The position numbers were made by a program, and so were the translations under genes. A stretch of 64,000 nucleotides of DNA from positions 62,001-126,000 of the forward strand of contig NCSJ02000070.1 of assembly GCA_002812745.2 (NCBI GenBank). The letters run 5' to 3'. A model generated the notes under the pieces. The model was given only the letters and a program-made list of their open reading frames with translations. It was not told the origin of the DNA and made no database searches. This document shows positions 32,536-49,082 of this stretch, piece after piece. Origin of the DNA: Scytalidium lignicola. Its lineage: Eukaryota; Ascomycota; Leotiomycetes. Positions within the stretch are counted from its first letter, which is position 1; each line of letters opens with the position of its first letter.

Positions 32536-34398
32536 CTAGAATCTGTAGATATGCGTCTGTAGAACAACGTAGTCAGTTCTCTGGATATTTCGAATATAAG
32601 TGTTAAAATCACCTGCAGCCTTCCATCTCTGACTGAAAATCCTCAACATCGTAGTTAAGCTTTTCACCTCTTCTGTTGCTCGTTCATCCTCCATTATTTG
32701 ACTATATTTGCGAATGTTGATTATAGCGTAATATATACAATGATGCACTAAAGGCGATGTGGTCTCCACAACCGATGGAGGATCAGATAGCCAATTCTTA
32801 CACATTAACATTATTTTATCCAAGATTGGCTTCATGGCTCCGTTTTGGTGCTCTTCCTTAATAGAAGCTAGTGATTGCTGATCTAGCCAGGGGTATGATT
32901 CGTGAAGAATCATCATTGCACTACCGTTTAATAAGGTTAGAAAAAGTAGAGAATATTAAGCAAATTCCTCCCTTACCTATAGGAAATAGCTAGTTCGTTG
33001 TTAATTGGCACATTCCACTTTTTTGCTTCAACCTCTGCAGCTGTGATTAATGAGTTGATTGTCCGATCAAGTTGTACTATCCGTTCTTCCAGCTGGTGTT
33101 GTTGCCTGATATCATCTTGCCATGAGACGCAATCAAGCACTTGGCCTAATAAGTCAGTGCTTTCAGAAATCAGAACAAAGCACCCTGTATCTCGTCTTGA
33201 TAGGTAGCTTGAATTGGATGCTATCATTTCCTAGAGTATGTAAGCTTGAAATTGATACCAAGGTAAGTAGCTGCGTTACCTCTGGAGCTATAGGTGGTTT
33301 TCCAATATCCGAGTTGCTTTCAAGAGCAGCAAATGGTCGTCTGGGACAGCCAAGGTTCACAAATCTAATATCAATCTCAGATATAAATTCTAGTCTTATT
33401 AAATATAAAGAAGAGCGAAAGAGAGGATGTGATCGCATAAAATTCAGAGGAAGTCAGGCAAATTGGGGTACGAGAGTAAACAAACCGGTCAAATAGCAAG
33501 ATTGCCCTCCATATACGCCATCTTTCTTCTAACTCATCACGGTTAAAAGGACGATCGATCTGGGGCACTTGTTTTAGGCCCAACCCAAGCGCATATCCGT
33601 GACGCACACAAGTAGCAATTGACAGAAATGCTGCAGGATATATAGCATGTCCAACTTCGTAAAAGGAAATGAACAGTGCCGCGGTCAATGCTTCAGTAGA
33701 AAGGACCCCAGCAATCTCTGCATCTGTTAGGCAGTGCTTTGTTGCAAGGTACACCTCCGTCTGTGTATTTCCCCCTGATTCTTGCGGTGATGAAATGAGT
33801 AGTTTCATAGATAAAAGGAGAAGGGCAACATCCGCGCGGATACCTAATGGCTGTTTCAGAGACGATCGAAGTTTCGTCTCGTGTATAACCGGCAACCATT
33901 TGTGGCTAGTATTGAAGAATTTAGACACTATGGCGTTGATCGCGATATGATCTCCTAGGAGGTGGAATGGAAAGAGTGAGGTGGCAAGATGAGCTCTCGG
34001 CACCTGTATTCGGTATTGTTGAAAGAAGTTTTGGTCTAGAAAAAAGGCCGCTGGAAAATCAAGTTGTTGGAACGCTGATCTTCTTATATTTAGTAAGTCA
34101 ACCCTAGTATCGTGGGTTCTAGGAAGGTATTTGTTGGCATCGTTGTTTTGTTGCTGGCGAAATGCTTGCTCTGTTTGCTGTGTAATCGGCTGTCTGCTGT
34201 AGTCACAAACCCAGTCATGTCTAGCGGACTTAGAATCAGTATTTAATGGCCTCTATACCGTAAAAACTAGCAGGAGTAATCATACGTCGCACAAGTAGAG
34301 CAGCTCGGGATTGTTTTGTCGCATTTTCTCTTCCGGAGATAACAGGACATACAGGCCTTCTGTGCCTGCTGAGCTGCTTCACCTTGGCTTTGCACCAT
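32536..34398 (-). CDS. Zn2Cys6 transcription factor (521 aa)
   Basis: Five exons: 34398-34268, 34196-33486, 33364-33280, 33230-32977 and 32920-32536; total 1566 bp, in frame throughout. Introns are 71, 121, 49 and 56 bp. The ATG at 34398 has an in-frame TAA two codons upstream. The zinc cluster is at residues 16-43: C-x2-C-x6-C-x6-C-x2-C-x6-C (ACMSCYLRKRKCDK...CSTC...YDYSCY). The first intron must use the donor GTTTTT, since a TAG would otherwise follow the sixth Cys; this is unusual but gives the expected Tyr. The fungal regulator middle domain follows (ERWRIWRAILLFDRFVNLG, PRRPFA). It binds DNA as a pathway regulator; its targets are unknown. Divergent neighbours are decayed. An alternative reading is a pseudogene with one stop. 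Confidence 0.78.
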
Positions 34399-34667
34399 TA
34401 TTTATTCAGAGGCACAAGGCTAACATCTAAAGATAACCTTTGATTCAATAACTCATCCACTGACTTGCACAAATTGGCAATGGAATCGAGGGAGCAGGAT
34501 GCGTGGTTTTGACGCGAGCTTATCTAAGCAAGTAAGCAAGTCACGTTGCCCGTGCGCAGATTTACGAAATCTATGGACAGTACGGAGGTCGTGGCAAAAT
34601 GTGATGGGAATCTGCCAAGACACTAAATGTGCACGTGCCATAGGCTTTCCAGGGAGTGCAGTGCCTA

Positions 34668-34737
34668 AAGTGCCCTATAATTACAGCGTATTACAGAGCA
34701 TTAGCAGGCTACAGGTCGCTATAATTACAGGGCACTT
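34668..34737. repeat. short palindromic element (70 bp)
   Basis: The ends AAGTGCCCTATAATTACAGCG and CGCTATAATTACAGGGCACTT are near-perfect inverted repeats around a loop of about 28 bp. It may be the shortest form of a MITE. Confidence 0.6.
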
Positions 34738-35429
34738 CCAGCTCAAATCGTTAGCGCTTATCTTGCGCCTTGGCACCATTCCCATCACATTTGCCGCGTC
34801 CACCGTACCATGTAGGGGGTTGTTATGGTAGACTAAAACGACAAAAAAGCTCGGAAACCCACCACTTAAAAATTAAGCATTATTCACNTTTTCGCCCCAG
34901 TGAATATTGACCCATCGCTCAATTATCCAGCCCAATCAGATATAGTCTATGAATTACATGACCAACGCCTATAGGTTTATAGCTGCAGGTCCTTACAGAC
35001 TCGTAGGCTAGGCCATGGAAAGGGAAGCCAACGGCCGTACGCCGTTGGCGGTACGATCGTAACATTATTAAATAAAGATTTCGGCCAAATCGCGGCCAAG
35101 CTTGTTTAAATCGCCTCCGGATGTCAACGCTTCTCGTAAAGACACATTATACGTCTCAGTTTGGATTGAGCGATTCCAGTCATGAGAAGCACGTCAACTC
35201 CGGATCAAAGGAGGACAGATTGAGATATCAGAAGATGATTACAAGTTAATCATGTCCGGTCTCCCAGAGCAGGGCCTTATTGCAATGTCCATACATCACT
35301 CGTACGCTAGATTCTCCATTCAATGTATTGCAACTCCTGCGTTATTATTAATGCTCTCCGAAAAGTAGAATTAAGCACAAGATTGTCAGTTGAGTAATTA
35401 TTTGTACAACTAGGAGATATGTTATTCTA

Positions 35430-35700
35430 AAAAAAAAGCTGATTCCAAATACTACAATACTATCTTCCGAAGCAGCAAGTCCTGCTGCCAATTACACCAA
35501 AGCTTTCAGACCATTCTCTTCTATTTCTACTTGTGTTATGCTATCATGTCCGTTACTGGGATCTCTTATAATAATATTGTCATCCGGAAAGTACTTATCT
35601 ATAGCTTTTATATACTCTTTTGTATTCGGTGTATTAGAATGCTTAGCTAAGTAAATCTTTATAAGCCAAATCAGATTGAAAATATAATAAAGAGTCTTTG
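35430..35700 (-). pseudogene. unidentified coding relic
   Basis: One minus-strand frame is open for about 85 codons except for one TAA, with protein-like text (EYIKAIDKYFPDDNIII, then DSITQVEIEENGLKAL). The family is not recognised; the surrounding AT-richness suggests RIP decay. Confidence 0.3.
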
Positions 35701-36043
35701 CTGCTACAAAAGATAGTAGTATGCTAAGTTAATATAAGTGCTCACTTCTAATGTTGTAATTGTCTTAAAAAGCTCTTGCAAAACCGTTAATAATAATAGC
35801 TATTCTAATAGTTTATACTATAAAAGTACAAATACTAAAGTTACTATAGTACTAATAAAGACTACTTGAGTTTCCTTTATAAAATGACAGAATGTGTACA
35901 TTGCTTTTACGTCTAGTAAAATAATTGACGTTAAAAATTGTAAAAGGTAAGTTGGATTAAAGCAGGAACGAGACTTATATTATGATTGCGATTAGAGAAG
36001 ACAAGAAGTACACATAAAATTCTATTACTTACACCAATGCGAA

Positions 36044-36957
36044 TTGATTACCCTCCACGATAATGGACAGTACTCATCCGTTCAAACACGTAAGGATACT
36101 GTCGATATAGCATCTACCATCCGAAGAACTGATAGCCGAGAAGAAGTTCTGCGCCAACTGTCGATGTCGCTCAAAAGTGCAAGTCAACAACAGCTCGAAA
36201 GTTCGATATGTCTCGTTTCAAGGCTGCTTCTCATGGTGAGATTTGATAACATACCTCAGGAAGTTTCCGATGGTAGGTATATCAGTTGGACTCAGGGACC
36301 TTTATCCCACTGCGATCCATGGTCATTTCTCACCCTATCCAAAGCTCGGCCACGATGGCATCAAATTTGAGAAATCTTTTAATGCCTTGAACCTGACACT
36401 GATTGCTGGCATGAAGATAAAGTGGACGGACAACCTTGCAGACCATTTGCGTTTGACCCGGGACGATACTGTTCTATGGGTATTCTATCATGCCGTTTCC
36501 CTTCAATATCAACGTAACAAGTATGTTCACTTCCATCTTAAAATTCTATTTTATTTATAAAAGAATGCAGTCTGGTATTTCCGCCGAACTTCATTAATGA
36601 AACCGAGCAAACCCTTGCCTTGCTCATTCCCAAACATGATACCAAGGTACGGAGGTGGTATGATAGTATTGCGACAAAACACTATCTGGATTTGAAATTG
36701 ATCGATTGTGGCCATCTTGTTACCGACGAGAGGCAGAGAACTTCAGATACTGGCATGATCGGCTTGTAGTCTTGAAACAGGTATATGATGATACGAAGCC
36801 AAGTAAAATTTCACAATGGTACTACGATAGGCGTAGTGAAGTTCAGTGGTACACCTTTTGGGTTGCTATTGCGGTTCTATTTTTAACACTTGTTTTCGGT
36901 CTTGTCTAGATCATTGAGGGAGGATTACAAGTATATAAAGCGTTTAGCTCTCCTTAG
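36044..36957 (+). pseudogene. C-terminal part of a fungal membrane-anchored protein family, decayed
   Basis: Typical blocks of a conserved fungal family of unknown function are readable in order: LVSRLLLMVRFDNIP, EKSFNALNLTLIAGMKIKWTDNLADHL, YHAVSLQYQRN, an intron (36521-36570, GT...AG), PPNFINETEQTLALLIP, then RYWHDRLVVLKQVYDD, RRSEVQWYTFWVAI and a membrane segment (AVLFLTLVFGLV). Breaks: a frame change near 36360, another near 36735 and a TAG inside the membrane segment tail (V-stop-IIEGGLQVY, fits CAG). The N-terminal half of the family is not found upstream. Dead as written. Confidence 0.65.
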
Positions 36958-43966
<7,009 letters not shown>

Positions 43967-44273
43967 GGGGATTAAATGGGGATCATGTAAATAGATGTCC
44001 CAGATGGATTATCCGGCNAAAAAAAGAAAAACTTTCTTAGCTAGCTCTAGGTGGGGATTAAATAATCCTCAGGATCGGTCTTACTGGTCTTGATTTTGCT
44101 TACAATAATAATTTGTAAAAAACGATTCAGAGTACCTAGAATGCCTTAAGTTGTGCCGATATCGGTTGTGTGTGTAGATTTGGTTCAGGCCTATAAAAAG
44201 TAGTAAGTTACTGCTAAGTTTTTATCAAAAAAATAGCTGATAAATAGTTGGTGATGTATCTATTGCCGTCGTC
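43967..44273. other. 3' flank of katG2
   Basis: Short AT-rich spacer, one N at 44018. No gene is supported. Confidence 0.4.
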
Positions 44274-44867
44274 TCACGCCTTTGCGTCGGCATGAAACGC
44301 CAAAATCATGTCCCCGAACTCTTCTTCGCTAGGTGCACTGTCTCCAAGCGCATCAGTCCACATACTTTCATCCTCATCCATCTCGAGACCAATGTCTTTG
44401 TCTATAAGTTCCGTTTCTAGGTCGTCAGTCCCTGCGAAGAGCTTATCGCCGCTGACGCGAGGCCCGTAATTTTCGACCGTCTTCGGCGTCGTGTCTCCAA
44501 ACAGCGAATATGGTCGCCGCCGCACAGCTTTGTACTCAAATGCGAAAATACTCTGACCCTTCAGAGTGCCTTTAGACATCACCTGTCTTGCCTCCTTCTT
44601 GGTCGCCTCATGAGCTGGGTCACCGGCGCCTGTCGAAGTACCAGTATGAGCTTTCGTAGAGGCCGACGCGACGGGAACTTTCGCCTTCCCCGTCAGCGAA
44701 GAGTCCTGAGTGACAGTTTCCTCAAAGCTCGCGTCCTTCCAAATCAACAATCCTACGATCATATACGCTGGTTTTCCTCCTGGTGTCAACCACTCTTCCA
44801 GATCGGCCCTGACTTCGGGGTTCGCTCTCAGGTTTTGGTACACCTCGGGATAGTTCTCAAGGCGCAT
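44274..44867 (-). pseudogene. C-terminal fragment of a fungal protein of unknown function
   Basis: From an internal ATG at 44867 the frame is open for 197 codons: ENYPEVYQNLRANPEV, WLTPGGKPAYMIVGLLIW, a Ser/Thr-rich linker, SKGTLKGQSIFAFEYKAVRR and an acidic tail (LEMDEDESMW). This pattern is known from fungal proteins of unknown role, often near NLR-type genes, that carry a longer N-terminal region. That region is missing: the homology stops at about 44870, where sequence coding on the other strand begins. Probably a truncated copy made by rearrangement; whether it is expressed is unknown. Confidence 0.55.
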
Positions 44868-44881
44868 ACATTGCTCAGATT

Positions 44882-45068
44882 CAGAAGCAAAGTCGATGAG
44901 AAAGAAGGCAATTGGGAAGATGCGTTGAAGCACTATGGAGAAGCCCTGACTATAGAGGCGTTGGTGGCAGAGGCTCAAGGTGGGGAGATGAATCCACCAG
45001 CGGTGCAGGAGTATAGGAGGAAACATCGCGAGATGTTGATGAGTAAGGCGAGAGAGGCAGAGGGTTGA
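44882..45068 (+). pseudogene. TPR-protein C-terminal fragment
   Basis: The plus-strand frame reads KEGNWEDALKHYGEALTIEAL, a TPR-type helix pair, then EYRRKHREMLMSKAREAEG and a stop. The upstream TPRs are missing: immediately 5' lies the end of an unrelated gene on the opposite strand. It looks like the last exon of a TPR protein joined there by rearrangement. Confidence 0.5.
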
Positions 45069-45113
45069 CGGCAAGAGTATGTTGATGTCTTTCATTGTGC
45101 CATTTCATGTCCC

Positions 45114-45470
45114 ATGACCTGTGGCAAGACGAGTAACTTCGTAGCTTGCCAGAACTCCATAACGTCTAGAAAAGCGTCCCTGAAACAATTTGAAAGAGAC
45201 CGAGGTTCAGCATCCATCTCAAGAATAGCACTTGGAGCTCTTGATATAAACCTCGACGCCGTGATCAATCTGCACCAGGAGAGGAAAGATCCGAATGACA
45301 ACATGAAGGACCATGGCAATTCATCTGCATTGAGCATACCGGAATTCATTAAGCAAATCTGGGGTGGCTTGCAGAACGACAGGGACACTTGTTCTGCTGG
45401 AATTGGGCATGAATTGGTTGAAAAATGGTATGGGACGTACGGGGAGGCTTACACTAAAGCAGAGGGGTGA
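45114..45470 (+). CDS. small open frame, unknown
   Basis: 118 codons, open, ending LVEKWYGTYGEAYTKAEG. No domain is recognised and the start codon (ATG at 45114) has no supporting context. It is in the same fragment-rich patch, so it may be another exon relic rather than a gene. Confidence 0.25.
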   Translation: MTCGKTSNFVACQNSITSRKASLKQFERDRGSASISRIALGALDINLDAVINLHQERKDPNDNMKDHGNSSALSIPEFIKQIWGGLQNDRDTCSAGIGHELVEKWYGTYGEAYTKAEG

Positions 45471-45945
45471 AGACGAAGGGGATAGCTTTGTGGGATCTAC
45501 TTCAGAGACGGGCATTTACACTTAGAAGAGATACTGACGCGCTTAAAGCTTTAACGTTTATATTAACACACTTTACCTGGCCGACAGAATGCGCACGTGA
45601 ATTTATAGTTCTATTTTGATATTTGCTAGTATCAAGAATATGCAATTTATTCNTTTTTTTAGCGACGGGCTTACGCACTCTGATAGTGCTACAAACTAAC
45701 TAACCCCTAATACTGTAGTATAACTATTAGACTGTCATTTTATGAGATGGCTAACTTTGTGTTGAATCTCTTTAGATGTTCCGATTGAACTCAAACTTCC
45801 GACTCGAAGTCACGGGAAGCATAGTGTAACCTCACCTACACTAACAACAGGTAGGTAGCAATGAGGCTCTACGATAAGGCAGGGTCGATTCTTCTTGTAA
45901 ATGCGCACTGGACAAGAAACCTCCTGAGAACATATTTGCTAAGGC
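45471..45945. other. intergenic
   Basis: AT-rich with an N at 45653 before a T run. No gene is supported; the end is the promoter of the J-domain gene. Confidence 0.4.
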
Positions 45946-47190
45946 ATGGCGCCAGCACCGATTACAGAGGATTATTATATGATCCTTGAAGTGGTGCAAA
46001 ATGCTACGCCCGAGCAAATCACCCAATCTTATAAACGGCTGGCGCTAAAGGTCCACCCGGATCGAAATACCAATCATGATGCTACTGAAGCTTTCCAACG
46101 GGTATGTCAATTTTCCGGGGTCAAGCTAATTCTTTTGTCCATCGTCAAATTGTGGTGTGCTGAAACTCAAATCTTGAAGCTCGGACAAGCCTACGAGACA
46201 TTGAAGGACGAAAGTAAACGCAAAGCTTACGACCACATCTACCCCTCTATAAGACAAAGTCGCTCCTCTCCCAAAACCACGCAAACACCCCGTCCGCCTC
46301 CTGCTTCGACTCCGCAATCAAGGACACTCAGTGAAGCGGCACAAATCATCGCACTTCAAAAGTCTAAGCAAGAACGTAGTGCACGATGGTGGACTAAGAA
46401 GAATGCCTTCGACTCCTCGATCTTCGAGCTGCAAAGAGATATTCAGCGGTTAGAGCAAGAAATCCAGAATTTGGAGAGTATTGTAGCTGCCGATGCGGCG
46501 AAAGATGCACAGAAGAATAGCTGGGGAACATGGTTATTGTCACCAATATACAAGAGGGTAGAAGACACTGAGGAGGAGAAAGAACGTAAGGATAGGAAAA
46601 GGCAGGAGAGAAGAATTGAGAAAGACATGAAGGAGAGGCGACTGGGGTTAAAGAAGGCGGACTTGAAGAAAGAGGAAAGCTTGTTAAGAAAGGCGAAAGA
46701 GGAAGTGGATGCTGCGAACCTAGTCGATGATAGGAAGATACGAGCAATTCAAGATGGGATATGGGCCAGAGAAACTCGGGAGAGGCGCGAGAGAGAAAAG
46801 GTGGAGAGAGAGAATATAGCGAGGATTTACAAACAGCAGCAAGAGCAGCGGGAGAAACAGCAGCGGGAAGCGGCAGAGGCGCTGAGGAAACAACAGGTGA
46901 AAGAGCAAGCAGCAGAACAGAAACGACAAGAGAAACAAGCCAGGAAGGGCAGCACTCGCAAACCTTCCACGTCGACCTGCAGCCACGATGGCTGGTGGCC
47001 CAAAGTACAAGGTCGTACAGCATGCCCGGAGTGCTCTGAGAGTTGGACTTATCTGCTGCAGTGCCCGGGTTGTAAGATGAAGGCATGTCCGAGATGTCAA
47101 GGTATGATACGGCGGAGGATACCGCGTAATGCGGCGAGGACGAGGGTGAAGACTCCAACCTCAGATCCTTTTTACAACGACTACTACTAG
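45946..47190 (+). CDS. J-domain (DnaJ-like) protein with zinc-binding-like C-terminus
   Basis: ATG at 45946. The J domain lies at residues 8-80: YYMILEVVQNATPEQITQSYKRLALKVHPDRN (HPD motif present), then after an intron LGQAYETLKDESKRKAYD. The intron 46102-46179 is 78 bp, in phase 0 and free of stops, so unspliced RNA would encode 26 extra residues in helix III of the J domain; spliced length is 388 aa. A Pro-rich stretch, a long charged coiled coil (about residues 130-310, Glu/Lys/Arg/Gln-rich) and a Cys-rich end follow (CSHDGWW, CPEC, CPGCKMKACPRCQG), probably a zinc finger. J proteins stimulate Hsp70 ATPase; here the partner and client are unknown. Intact. The minus-strand open frames over it are shadows. 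Confidence 0.85.
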   Translation: MAPAPITEDYYMILEVVQNATPEQITQSYKRLALKVHPDRNTNHDATEAFQRVCQFSGVKLILLSIVKLWCAETQILKLGQAYETLKDESKRKAYDHIYPSIRQSRSSPKTTQTPRPPPASTPQSRTLSEAAQIIALQKSKQERSARWWTKKNAFDSSIFELQRDIQRLEQEIQNLESIVAADAAKDAQKNSWGTWLLSPIYKRVEDTEEEKERKDRKRQERRIEKDMKERRLGLKKADLKKEESLLRKAKEEVDAANLVDDRKIRAIQDGIWARETRERREREKVERENIARIYKQQQEQREKQQREAAEALRKQQVKEQAAEQKRQEKQARKGSTRKPSTSTCSHDGWWPKVQGRTACPECSESWTYLLQCPGCKMKACPRCQGMIRRRIPRNAARTRVKTPTSDPFYNDYY

Positions 47191-47576
47191 GCTTGTGAAG
47201 ATGAGGAGCCTCTTTTATCTCTGCTCCGCAATACGGCACTCGTTATGTCTATATAATTCAATGAGAGACTCGGTCTGAGCTTCTTATCTGCGCAATAGAA
47301 TTTATCCCATGTAATAAGTTAGCTTTCTATAATCGTTTCATAAGAGGACCCTCTTTACACTATGTGACCGAAACTACAGATCTTACTCCTCGCCATTAGG
47401 CCTCTTCCTATGCTAACTATATATCTCGCCAAACAGTCGCTACAGCCCACCTACCTCCTAGCTTATACAACTCCCGCAGCCGCAAATCAGCGGAACCTCA
47501 TATCTGCGAGTGCGTTTAGCTATCAACTATTCTGCGATATGATCTGAGCGCACATGCTGGATACACGTGTACCTTG

Positions 47577-47675
47577 AAGGTGAAGCGAGAGTTGGGAATC
47601 AAGTTCCGCCCGATGGAGGAGACGCTTGTGGATGCAGTTGTGAGTCTAAGGGGGTTAGAGAAGAGTTTAACATAG
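47577..47675 (+). pseudogene. C-terminal scrap of an NAD-dependent reductase/epimerase
   Basis: The frame KVKRELGIKFRPMEETLVDA, then VVSLRGLEKSLT and a stop matches the usual C-terminus of fungal NAD(P)-dependent ketoreductases of the extended SDR group (GRE2/dihydroflavonol-reductase-like). No upstream part is present. Confidence 0.45.
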
Positions 47676-47739
47676 AGGGAGAAGACGTCGTGAAGTAAGA
47701 TTCGTAATATCGTTAGCGTTGATCATTAGTCTATTATAA

Positions 47740-48360
47740 TTAACCATTGTTGAATAATACCAATGGGATAAAACCTAGGCTTCTTAAGCGCCTACTAAAC
47801 ACTGATGCTTTCTCAATATCACCATTACTCTTCTGAAGGAAAAATTCATCAAGTGCACTTGAGTCCTATTCAATCTCATATATCCCTTTCTCTAGTGGTT
47901 CAAGTTCCAGTAGCTCCTCATGATGAAAATAACTAAGTACACAACTATTAGATTCTAACACAGTAAGTATTAAACTTTCGTGCAGCAAATGCTGTAGTCT
48001 AAAGCTCGTTGAATTTACGAACTAGGTTTTATAGAGACAAACAGCTTTGTTCTCTTTCCAACCTTTTATCAGGTGCCGAGGTCATGTAAATTATCAAGTT
48101 CCGGATCTTTATGCTCATTTAAAAACAATCCAAACTTAACATCATACATGCGATCAAACATCTTATTCGTTTTGCCTTTCAGTTCTTTCTCAACTTTCTC
48201 CCTATTTATATTTTGAAAGATTCTTCTCCTGAGCTTTCTCGGAGTACTCCTTAGGTGGTTTTCATTTTGGCATTATATAATCCTCTATAGCAGAGCGGGC
48301 TTTATTTTGAACGAAGATAAAACTCTGACGAGGCTTAGTTTGATATGAAACCATGAGAAT
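47740..48360 (-). pseudogene. unidentified decayed coding tract
   Basis: Minus-strand frames show protein-like stretches (RLQHLLHESLILTVLESN, HHEELLELEPLEKGIYEI, KPRQSFIFVQNKARSAIEDY) broken by TAA/TAG stops. I do not recognise the family. The stop pattern fits RIP. Confidence 0.3.
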
Positions 48361-48730
48361 GAAGAAAATGGAGGAAAATACTAACTTTATACTTTACTTA
48401 TACTCCGTTTAAAAATTGTTTGCCCTCATGGTTTATAATTCTAGTGCATAGAGCTCAGTAAGCTTGAGCATAGTCGTTAAAACTTAACACTTTAATGAGT
48501 GACTACACACCCCCATGATGTATCATTGGCTAAAAGACTAAGATAAAAATGAGAACAGACAGCTAAGAGGCAATACTCTGACAATTTCTCAGGAGGCGTG
48601 AGCAGCTCTCGTGAGCTGGGTGAACCAAGGATGATTAAGGCCTGAATAAAGCGGCCAAGGTGACTAACTTATCTTAGACAACNAAAAAAGAAGTTTAGTG
48701 TAGTTTAACCGGCGTTAGATTGCCACAAAG

Positions 48731-48899
48731 TATCCCCTCGGGCCCCACAGGCTTTAAAAGCCTTTTTTAGCGTGGTTGCCTCAAATTTATAAACATTTTC
48801 ACTGGTGCTTTAGTGTTAATCAGAGGCTTTAACTGGATAAGATCCTTGAATACAAATTTTGGCCTTACAAACTTTAAGCGAGTGGGGCCCGAGGGGATA
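48731..48899. repeat. MITE with perfect 18-bp arms (169 bp)
   Basis: The left end TATCCCCTCGGGCCCCAC (48731-48748) and the right end GTGGGGCCCGAGGGGATA (48882-48899) are exact reverse complements. The start CCCCTCG resembles the ends of the elements at 29.4 and 29.7 kb, and TTAAGCGAGTGGG recurs near 29650. Confidence 0.75.
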
Positions 48900-49082
48900 A
48901 GAGATAACTCAGTACCCAAACGGTTATCTCCACTTTGATACATCACAGTATTTTCTACCACATACTCCGAATAGACAAGACTTAATGATTATTTGATGCA
49001 TGAACGGATTATCACCACAGCGGTGGCCCACGATAATCCGTCTACTATTGTTACCGTTTGAATAAAGATAATAATTAAGCAA

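Larger units (their letters stand above)
34399..36043. other. intergenic with small palindromes and a RIP-like tract
   Basis: It contains a 70-bp palindrome (34668-34737), a hairpin CCAACGGCCGTACGCCGTTGG near 35025-35046, an N at 34888 and an AT-rich tract from 35400. A minus-strand protein-like relic lies at 35430-35700 (listed separately). Confidence 0.4.
47191..49082. other. intergenic with relics and a MITE
   Basis: Contains a reductase C-terminal scrap (47577-47675), a decayed minus-strand tract (47740-48360) and a MITE (48731-48899), each listed separately. One N at 48683. Otherwise nothing is supported. Confidence 0.45.

Noticed and set aside
46394..47239. 281-codon open frame on the minus strand over the J-domain gene
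   Set aside because: It is rich in Ser/Leu/Pro because it is antisense to a Glu/Lys-rich coiled coil; no domain, and the sense frame is a clear J protein.
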